From: Lentzea kentuckyensis
Lineage (GTDB): Bacteria > Actinomycetota > Actinomycetes > Mycobacteriales > Pseudonocardiaceae
DNA: 45,477 bases
Direction: 5' to 3'
Assembly: GCF_002150765.1 (NCBI RefSeq)
Contig: NZ_MUYM01000104.1
Span: forward strand, 1-45,477
Of the stretch, positions 32,714 to 39,357 are shown in pieces (the first letter of the stretch is position 1; each line of letters starts with the position of its first letter). Below the pieces are notes generated by a model. It had not been told where the DNA came from, searched no databases, and saw only the letters and a program-made list of their open reading frames with translations. The translations under genes were made by a program, and so were the position numbers.

Positions 32714-33521
32714 GATCGCGCTCTACGGCTTGCTTTGCCTGCTGTGCGTGCCGTTCGTGTTCCCGACGTGGTGGATGGTCACCTCGTCGATGAAGCCGAT
32801 CAGCGAGATCTTCTCCGAGTCGCTGCTGCCGTCGGAGTGGACGTTCTCCACGTACGAGCAGGTGTTCCGGATGCAGCCGTTCGGGCAGCAGTACTGGAAC
32901 AGCCTGTACATCGCGGTGATCGTCACGGCCGGCACGATGGCGGTCGCGGCGCTCGCGGGGTACGCGTTCGCGCGCATCAGGTTCCCCGGCCAGAACGTGC
33001 TGTTCGTCGTGGTGCTGACCGGCCTGCTCATCCCGAGTGAAGTGACGATCGTGCCGTTGTTCCAGCTCTTCCAGTCTCTCGGGCTCACGAACACGCACTG
33101 GCCGCTGATCATCGTGCCGATCTTCGGGGCGCCCTGCGTGCTGGCGATCTTCATCATGCGCCAGTTCTTCATCGCCCTGCCCGCCGAGCTGGAAGAGGCC
33201 GCGCGGATGGACGGCCTCGGCCGGGCGGGGATCTTCTACCGGATCGCGCTGCCGTTGTCCCGCCCGGCGCTGGGCGCGGTCGCGATCTTCACGTTCCTGC
33301 ACTCGTGGAACCTCTACCTGGAACCGATCGTGTACCTGTCCACACCGGACATGTTCACGCTGCCGCAGGCGCTCACCCAGTTCGTCGACATCTACGGCGG
33401 TCCTATGTGGAACGTGCAGCTGGCCGCGGCGACGATGACCGCGGTGCCCATCCTGGTGGTGTTCGTGCTGGCCCAACGACAGTTCATCGAGGGCCTCGCA
33501 CACACGGGCGTGAAGGGATGA
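32703..33521 (+). CDS. ABC sugar permease (second)
   Basis: A 272-residue permease of the MalG/UgpE type, with six segments starting YGLLCLLCVPFVFPTWWMVT and the EAA motif LEEAARMDGLGRAGIFYRIA. This pairs with the first permease to form the membrane channel. ATG 32703 overlaps the preceding gene by 11 bases, and its stop overlaps the start of the esterase gene (ATGA). The tight overlaps show that the transporter and the esterase form one operon with the regulator. Confidence 0.9.
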   Translation: MNRKIALYGLLCLLCVPFVFPTWWMVTSSMKPISEIFSESLLPSEWTFSTYEQVFRMQPFGQQYWNSLYIAVIVTAGTMAVAALAGYAFARIRFPGQNVLFVVVLTGLLIPSEVTIVPLFQLFQSLGLTNTHWPLIIVPIFGAPCVLAIFIMRQFFIALPAELEEAARMDGLGRAGIFYRIALPLSRPALGAVAIFTFLHSWNLYLEPIVYLSTPDMFTLPQALTQFVDIYGGPMWNVQLAAATMTAVPILVVFVLAQRQFIEGLAHTGVKG

Positions 33522-34405
33522 TCGACCAGGAGATCGCCGCGCTGGTCGACCTCTCCCGGCCACCGCTGACTCCCGCCGGGATCGCGGAGCGGCGGGCTAC
33601 CGGACGGGTCGTCACCGACGCCGAACTGACGCGGGGCGGCGCGGTCACGTTCGAGGAAGCCGACGCGGACGGCGTGCCCGTGCTCGTCCTGCGTCCGGCC
33701 GGAACCGACGGCCCTCCGGTGCTGCACCTGCACGGCGGCGGGATGGTCGCCGGCACCCGGCGGTCCGACCTGCACGTCCTGGCCGAGTGGGTCGAGAAGC
33801 TCGGCGTGGCGCTGCTCTCGCCGGAGTACCGCCTGGCGCCCGAGCACCCGCATCCCGCACCGGTGCAGGACTGCTACCGCACGCTGACGTGGATGGAACG
33901 CAACGGTTTCACCGCTCCTGTCGTCGCCGGCACGTCGGCGGGCGGCGGGCTGGCGGCGGCCGTGACGCTGATGGCCCACGACTACGGCGGACCGGCCATC
34001 CGCGGCCAGCTGCTGATGTGCCCGATGCTCGACGACAGGTGCGAAACCCCGTCCAGCCACCAGTTCCTGGACGGCACCACCTGGGTGCGCGGGTCAAACC
34101 TGACCGGTTGGACGGCCTTGCTCGGCGACGCTCGGGGCGGTCCAACCGTGTCCCCGTTCGCCGCACCCGCGCGGGCGACCGACCTGTCCGGACTGCCACC
34201 GACCTACGTGGACGTCGGCTCGGTCGACGTGTTCCGCGACGAGGCCGTCGACTACGCCGCCCGGATCTGGCGGGCCGGCGGCGACGCCGAGCTGCACGTG
34301 TGGCCCGGCGGCTGCCACGGGTTCGACCAGCTCGCACCGGACGCGGTGCTGTCCCGCCGGGCCCGTGCGGCGCGGATCGAGTGGCTGCGCCGAGTGCTCT
34401 TCTAA
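33518..34405 (+). CDS. HSL-type alpha/beta hydrolase (esterase)
   Basis: A 295-residue esterase of the hormone-sensitive-lipase family. The oxyanion motif HGGG (72-75) and the nucleophile elbow GTSAGGG with Ser140 are clear, followed by the acid in VDVGSVDVFRDE and the catalytic His in GGCHGFDQ. It is presumably cytoplasmic. Since it is translationally coupled to the sugar permease, it may remove acyl or acetyl groups from an imported modified sugar; this is inference from context. It is the last gene of the LacI operon. Confidence 0.9.
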   Translation: MIDQEIAALVDLSRPPLTPAGIAERRATGRVVTDAELTRGGAVTFEEADADGVPVLVLRPAGTDGPPVLHLHGGGMVAGTRRSDLHVLAEWVEKLGVALLSPEYRLAPEHPHPAPVQDCYRTLTWMERNGFTAPVVAGTSAGGGLAAAVTLMAHDYGGPAIRGQLLMCPMLDDRCETPSSHQFLDGTTWVRGSNLTGWTALLGDARGGPTVSPFAAPARATDLSGLPPTYVDVGSVDVFRDEAVDYAARIWRAGGDAELHVWPGGCHGFDQLAPDAVLSRRARAARIEWLRRVLF

Positions 34406-34844
34406 GCAGGCTGCCAGAAGTTGTGTCCGTAACCCGATCGAGCACACCCCCGCCTTGCGTTGATGGCGTCTGCAAGTACCACCAACTCAACATCAACAGG
34501 CACTTACCTACTACCAACAGGGCAATCACGCCAGGCACGCCGGTCCGGCGCACGGCGACCAGGTTGAGCGTCGTATCGCGGTCATGGTCGACTCGGCGGC
34601 AAGCAGATGTGCATCTTCATGTGGCGCGGGCGGGGATCGGACATACCGGGCGGTGCCCATCTGTCGGACATGCTGGACAATCCCGGCTCCAGCTCCGGGT
34701 CGAGCGCGATCAGCCAACAGAGTCCCCGCAGGGCTCATGGCACCAACGGAGGCCACGCGGTTTCGGACAGGACTTCTGGCCAGTTGCTCAGCCGCCCCAT
34801 CGCGGCTCAAGCGTTGTTCGACCGGCTCGCGGGACCGTCGTGCG
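34406..34844. other. Gene-free interval before the UvrA-like gene
   Basis: About 440 bases with no supported gene. A 14-mer at 34474-34487 (AAGTACCACCAACT) matches the inverted repeat at the left edge of the window at 12-13 of 14 positions. A partial copy, CTACTACCAACA, lies at 34509-34520. A direct repeat TCGGACAT occurs at 34637-34644 and 34664-34671. Together these look like a control region for the gene that follows. No clear promoter boxes were found. Confidence 0.4.
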
Positions 34845-37130
34845 ATGGGCCGTGATCGCAAACCACAGGACAAGTCCGCCGCCGACAGCCACGACGTGAT
34901 CGAGGTGCGCGGGGCGCGGGAGAACAACCTGCGAAACGTCTCGCTGGACATCCCGAAGCGCCGCCTCACCGTGTTCACCGGTGTGTCCGGCTCCGGGAAG
35001 TCGTCACTCGTGTTCGGCACCATCGCCGCCGAGTCGCAGCGGCTCATCAACGAGACCTACACCGCGTTCCTGCAGGCCATGATGCCGAACCTGGGCCGGC
35101 CGGACGTCGACGAGCTGCGCAACCTCAGCGCAGCCATCATCGTCGACCAGGAACGGATGGGCGCGAACTCGCGGTCCACCGTCGGCACCGCGACCGACGC
35201 GCACACCATGCTGCGCATCGTGTTCAGCCGCCTCGGCAAGCCGCACATCGGCACGTCCGTCGCGTTCAGCTTCAACTCCACCGAGGGCATGTGCCCGGAG
35301 TGCGAGGGCATCGGCAGCGCCCGCGGCCTGGACATGAACGAGATGTACGACGTGGAGAAGTCGCTCAACGAGGGCGCCATCACGATCCCGAACTTCCACC
35401 CGCGCTCGCAGTACTGGCAGACCTACAACATGTCCGAGTTCTTCGACATGGACAAGAAGCTCAAGAACTTCACCAAGAAGGAGTGGGAGCTCTTCCTGCA
35501 CGCCCCGGCGGAGATGCTCAAGCGGGACAAGTTCAACTTCAAGTACGAGGGCCTGCTGGTCAAGTTCAACCGGATCTACGCGGGCAAGGAACGCGACACC
35601 GTGCAACCGCACGTGCGGGCGTGGATGGACCGCGCGATGACGTTCACGACGTGCAACTCCTGCAACGGCACCAGGCTCAACCAGGCCGCGCTCGGCTGCA
35701 AGATCAAGGGCAAGAACATCGCCGAGTTGTCCGCGATGCAGATCAGCGACCTGGCCGAGTTCCTGCGCAAGGTGACCAACGCCGAGGTCGCGCCGCTGCT
35801 GTCGAACCTGCTGGGCACGCTCGACTCGCTCGTCGAGATCGGCCTGGGCTACCTCAGCCTGGACCGCGAGTCCGGCACGCTGTCGGGCGGTGAGGCGCAG
35901 CGGGTGAAGATGGTGCGACACCTGGGTTCCGCGCTCTCCGACGTCACCTACGTGTTCGACGAGCCGACCACCGGGTTGCACCCGCACGACATCGAGCGGA
36001 TGAACAACCTGCTGCTCATGTTGCGGGACAAGGGCAACACCGTGCTCGTCGTCGAGCACAAGCCGGAGGCCATCGCGATCGCCGACCACGTCGTCGACCT
36101 CGGCCCCGGCGCCGGTGTCAACGGCGGCGAGCTCTGCTACACCGGTGACCTCGCCGGGCTGCGCAAGTCCGGCACGCTCACCGGCGACCACCTCGACCAC
36201 AAGGTCGGCCTGCGCGACCAGGTGCGCACGCCCAAGGGCAAGATCAGCGTCAAGGGCGCCAAGCTGCACAACCTCAAGAACGTCAGCGTGGACGTGCCGC
36301 TCGGTGTGCTGACCGTGGTCACCGGCGTCGCGGGATCCGGCAAGTCGTCGCTGATCCACGGCTCACTCGGGTCACGCACCGACGTCGTGAAGGTCGACCA
36401 GTCCCCCATCCGCGGGTCCAAGCGCTCGAACCCCGCCACCTACACCGGGATGCTCGACTCGATCCGCAAGGCGTTCGCCAAGGCCAACAACGTCAAGGAC
36501 TCGCTGTTCAGCGCGAACTCCGACGGCGCCTGCCCGAACTGCAAGGGCATCGGCCTGATCTACACCGACCTCGCCATGATGGCGGGCGTCGCGACGGTCT
36601 GCGAGGAATGCGACGGCAAGCGCTACACGCCGAAGGTGCTGGGGTACAAGCTGCAGGGCAAGAACATCGCCGAGGTGCTGGCCATGCCGATCGCCGAGGC
36701 CGCCGAGTTCTTCAAGGACGGCCCTACCAAGGCGATCCTGGCCAGGCTCGTCGATGTCGGCCTCGGCTATCTCGGGCTCGGGCAGCCGCTCAACACGTTG
36801 TCCGGCGGTGAGCGGCAGCGGCTCAAGCTCGCGATCAACATGACCGACAAGGGCTCGGTCTACGTGCTCGACGAACCGACCACGGGCCTGCACCTCGCGG
36901 ACGTCGACCAGTTGCTCGGGCTGCTGGACCGCCTGGTGGACAACGGGAACACCGTCGTCGTCATCGAGCACCACCAGGCCGTGATGGCGCACGCGGACTG
37001 GATCATCGACATGGGTCCGGGTGCCGGGCACGACGGCGGCAAGGTGGTGTTCACCGGCACGCCGCACGACCTGATCGCGTCGGGCGACACGCTGACGGCC
37101 CAGCACCTGCGGACCTACGTCAAGGATTGA
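34845..37130 (+). CDS. UvrA-like ATPase, short (drug self-resistance type)
   Basis: A 761-residue protein with two ABC modules as in UvrA: GVSGSGKSSLVFGT with LSGGEAQRVKMV, then GVAGSGKSSLIHGS with LSGGERQRLKLA. Zinc sites are CPECEGIG / CNSCNGT and CPNCKGIG / CEECDGKR. It is much shorter than housekeeping UvrA (about 950 residues) and seems to lack the usual UvrB-interaction insertions. Short UvrA paralogues of the DrrC type protect drug producers against DNA-binding compounds. No uvrB or uvrC is near. ATG 34845 has only a modest site (GGGA) upstream. It converges with the terpene synthase gene. Confidence 0.85.
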   Translation: MGRDRKPQDKSAADSHDVIEVRGARENNLRNVSLDIPKRRLTVFTGVSGSGKSSLVFGTIAAESQRLINETYTAFLQAMMPNLGRPDVDELRNLSAAIIVDQERMGANSRSTVGTATDAHTMLRIVFSRLGKPHIGTSVAFSFNSTEGMCPECEGIGSARGLDMNEMYDVEKSLNEGAITIPNFHPRSQYWQTYNMSEFFDMDKKLKNFTKKEWELFLHAPAEMLKRDKFNFKYEGLLVKFNRIYAGKERDTVQPHVRAWMDRAMTFTTCNSCNGTRLNQAALGCKIKGKNIAELSAMQISDLAEFLRKVTNAEVAPLLSNLLGTLDSLVEIGLGYLSLDRESGTLSGGEAQRVKMVRHLGSALSDVTYVFDEPTTGLHPHDIERMNNLLLMLRDKGNTVLVVEHKPEAIAIADHVVDLGPGAGVNGGELCYTGDLAGLRKSGTLTGDHLDHKVGLRDQVRTPKGKISVKGAKLHNLKNVSVDVPLGVLTVVTGVAGSGKSSLIHGSLGSRTDVVKVDQSPIRGSKRSNPATYTGMLDSIRKAFAKANNVKDSLFSANSDGACPNCKGIGLIYTDLAMMAGVATVCEECDGKRYTPKVLGYKLQGKNIAEVLAMPIAEAAEFFKDGPTKAILARLVDVGLGYLGLGQPLNTLSGGERQRLKLAINMTDKGSVYVLDEPTTGLHLADVDQLLGLLDRLVDNGNTVVVIEHHQAVMAHADWIIDMGPGAGHDGGKVVFTGTPHDLIASGDTLTAQHLRTYVKD

Positions 37131-37145
37131 TCTCTCCGGGACTGA

Positions 37146-38225
37146 TCACTTGTATCGCGGGTGGGTGGTGTGCCATTCGAAGCCACCACCCATCCAGGCT
37201 TTCGTTCCCTTCAGGAACCGGTGCAGCTCCACCGAGGGCACGGCCAGCAACGCCTTGTGTCCCGCCTCGAAGTCGCGCACCAGCTGGTTGTGCAGCTCGA
37301 CGGTCCGCGCGGTCGCCTCGGCGATCGAGCACCCGCGGTCCGCCGCGATCTGCAGCACCATGTTGCACACCGGGCTCTCGTCGGCGGCGTCCTTCTCCAC
37401 CGACACCAGGTCGTTCACCATCACCGACGCCGTGCCCGCAGCGGTCAACAGCTGCCGCACGCGCGGGTCGTAGTACAACGGCGCCGGCAACTCGTACCCG
37501 CCAACAGCGTCGATGAGCGTCATCGACGTGTAGAAGGTGTCGTGCTGCCGTGTCGCGAGGTACTGCCACGCGGGCGGGTAGTTGCCCGTGTGCCGCCAGG
37601 CCGCATACGCGCTCCACGACACGAACATGGCGAACGTCGAGTAGCAGACCCGTTGCACCACAGTCGCCGTGCTGCGGGACGACAGGTGCGCGATGCCCGA
37701 CCGCAGACCCACGAGCACCGGATCGGCGGCGAGCGTTTCCTCCAGTTCCTCGGTGAACTCGGCGGCGGGTGCGACCGGGTCCATCGCGGCCATCGCCAGC
37801 GCCAGTCGCGGCGGCAGCTCGGCCGGCACGGCGCCCATCTCGGTGCTGTCGGCGTACAGGTCGTCGGCCGCCCACCACGCCGCGTTCAGCTTCGCCGCGA
37901 TCAGCAGCTGCTCGACGTCGTCGGTGTCGACGTGGGTCAGCACCGCGAGGCGGCCGAACATACCGCCCAGGAACCGTTCCGGCTCCTCGAAGCCGCAGTC
38001 CCCCGCCCAGGCGATCAGGCGCTCGTCGACGGCGGCGGCCAGCAGGGCGTCCTCGCGTTCGACCACGGGCACGTACAGCGGTGGCGCCGTGCCGTCACCC
38101 CAGGGCCGCTCCGCGTAGCCCGGTTCCGGTGGCATCTCAACGGCCTCGGGCCGCCCGAGCCGGGCAGCGGAGGTGCCCAGCCCGGACGGCCCGGTGAGAC
38201 CAGGTTTGGTGAACACAGACCTCAT
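37146..38225 (-). CDS. Methylated-monoterpene synthase (2-methylisoborneol synthase-like)
   Basis: A protein of 359 residues, class I terpene cyclase. The aspartate-rich motif is DDLYAD (121-126), and the NSE-type motif is NDLVSVEKD (271-279), ending in Asp instead of the usual Glu. VGGYELPAPL and the closing WHTTHPRY match 2-methylisoborneol synthases. The N-terminal extension is only about 45 residues, much shorter than the disordered, Pro-rich one in Streptomyces enzymes. It probably cyclises 2-methyl-GPP made by the adjacent enzyme; 2-methylenebornane or another skeleton is possible. ATG 38225 overlaps the stop of the methyltransferase gene by one base. Confidence 0.85.
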   Translation of the reverse strand: MRSVFTKPGLTGPSGLGTSAARLGRPEAVEMPPEPGYAERPWGDGTAPPLYVPVVEREDALLAAAVDERLIAWAGDCGFEEPERFLGGMFGRLAVLTHVDTDDVEQLLIAAKLNAAWWAADDLYADSTEMGAVPAELPPRLALAMAAMDPVAPAAEFTEELEETLAADPVLVGLRSGIAHLSSRSTATVVQRVCYSTFAMFVSWSAYAAWRHTGNYPPAWQYLATRQHDTFYTSMTLIDAVGGYELPAPLYYDPRVRQLLTAAGTASVMVNDLVSVEKDAADESPVCNMVLQIAADRGCSIAEATARTVELHNQLVRDFEAGHKALLAVPSVELHRFLKGTKAWMGGGFEWHTTHPRYK

Positions 38226-39079
38226 CAGATGCGATCCGCGACGATCAGCAGGTAGTGGAAGCTGCCCTCCTTGTAGGCGGTGAGGAACGGGTCCTCGACA
38301 CCGGTCGCGACCGACGACCTGGCGCGCAGCTCCCAGTACGGGATGGTCTCCGGCGTCAGGTCGACGACGCTGATCGGCACGAACCCGTTGTCCGCCAACG
38401 CCTTGAAGTACTCGCTGCGCGGGTGGATGTTGCAGATGTAGTGCTGGTCGATCTGGCTGACCGCGCGCGACCGGCCGCCCGTCAGGTCGTTGTAGCAACC
38501 GGTGATGCAGACGTACCGGCCGCCGGGTGCGATGAGCCGCGCGAACTCGCCGTAGAGCTGCTGGAGGTCCACGTACATCGTGGTCTCGTTGGTCCAGATG
38601 CCGTTGAACGAGCCCGTCTCGAAGCCGGTGTCGAGCATGTTCTTGAAGTGGAACCGGACCTGGTCGGCGACATCGCGTTCGACGGCCTGGTTGTTGGCGA
38701 ACGCGACCTGCTGCTCGGAGATGCTGACACCGTCGATCCGGGCGCCGAAGCGGGCGTTGGCCATGAAGCTCGTGCCGCCGCGACCGGAGCCGCCGTCCAT
38801 CAGGTGGGCGCCGCGGGGAAGGTCGCCGAACGCGTCGAGCAGCACCTCGGCCTGCGCGGTCTCGAGCCGGTGCATCTCGGCGATGATCGCCTCGTCGCGG
38901 ATCTCGGCGGGAGCCTCCAGCACGGCCGGGTCGTACGCGCCGAGCCCGTAGTGGTGGTGGTAGAGGCCGTCGACCTCGCCGAGCTTGATGTTGACCGGGT
39001 CCTTCTCCTTGTTCCAGTAGTCAGCCACGGAACGCTGGTAGTCGGTGCGCAGGACCGGCTTCACAGTGGGGCTCGCCAT
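38225..39079 (-). CDS. Geranyl diphosphate 2-C-methyltransferase
   Basis: A 284-residue SAM-dependent methyltransferase. The SAM loop is GGSGRGGTSFMA (about 97-108), with GVSISEQQVAFA after it. The aromatic-rich N-terminus (VADYWNKEKDPVNIKLGEVD) and VDGLYHHHYGLG are typical of the GPP methyltransferase group, which adds a methyl group to C2 of geranyl diphosphate. The pair with the cyclase is the known methylisoborneol gene order. ATG 39079 has GGAG 11 nt upstream. It is the first gene of the two-gene unit; no cyclic-nucleotide-binding/encapsulin gene is found beside it. Confidence 0.9.
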   Translation of the reverse strand: MASPTVKPVLRTDYQRSVADYWNKEKDPVNIKLGEVDGLYHHHYGLGAYDPAVLEAPAEIRDEAIIAEMHRLETAQAEVLLDAFGDLPRGAHLMDGGSGRGGTSFMANARFGARIDGVSISEQQVAFANNQAVERDVADQVRFHFKNMLDTGFETGSFNGIWTNETTMYVDLQQLYGEFARLIAPGGRYVCITGCYNDLTGGRSRAVSQIDQHYICNIHPRSEYFKALADNGFVPISVVDLTPETIPYWELRARSSVATGVEDPFLTAYKEGSFHYLLIVADRI

Positions 39080-39281
39080 GACCAGTGGTGCTCCTGTTCG
39101 TTGGAACGCTCGCTGCCGAACAGCAATCGACCTTTGCAGCCTTCGGCCCACGCGGCGATCCGCCGTTCAGGGTTGGTTCGGCCACGAATGGGTGGGTGGG
39201 CTCTCTCCTCACAGTGGTCATTCCAGCCCATCCGGAATGGACCACCGTCATTGAAAAGCATTTCAGTATTACCTATTTCAG

Positions 39282-39322
39282 GAATGTGAATGTTTGACAC
39301 ATTCGCAACTGTCGACTACAAA
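39282..39322 (+). promoter_or_regulatory. Near-consensus promoter with overlapping inverted repeat
   Basis: TTGACA at 39294-39299 and TACAAA at 39317-39322 are 17 bp apart, close to the consensus for the main sigma factor. GAATGTG (39282-39288) and CACATTC (39298-39304) form an inverted repeat with a 9-bp spacer across the -35 box, a good repressor site. The region is AT-rich compared with its surroundings. It should drive the secreted beta-helix gene at 39358 (transcription start about 39329). Confidence 0.7.
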
Positions 39323-39357
39323 GAAATGGCCCCGCCCTGCCGAAGAGGGTTTTACTG

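Noticed and set aside
34494..34521. CAACAGG direct repeats as a SARP-type binding site
   Set aside because: The spacing (21 bp) and sequence do not fit the known heptamer pattern, and no SARP gene is in the window.
34607..34855. Open frame of 82 codons before the UvrA-like gene
   Set aside because: No ribosome-binding site, low complexity and no resemblance; it overlaps the UvrA-like start.
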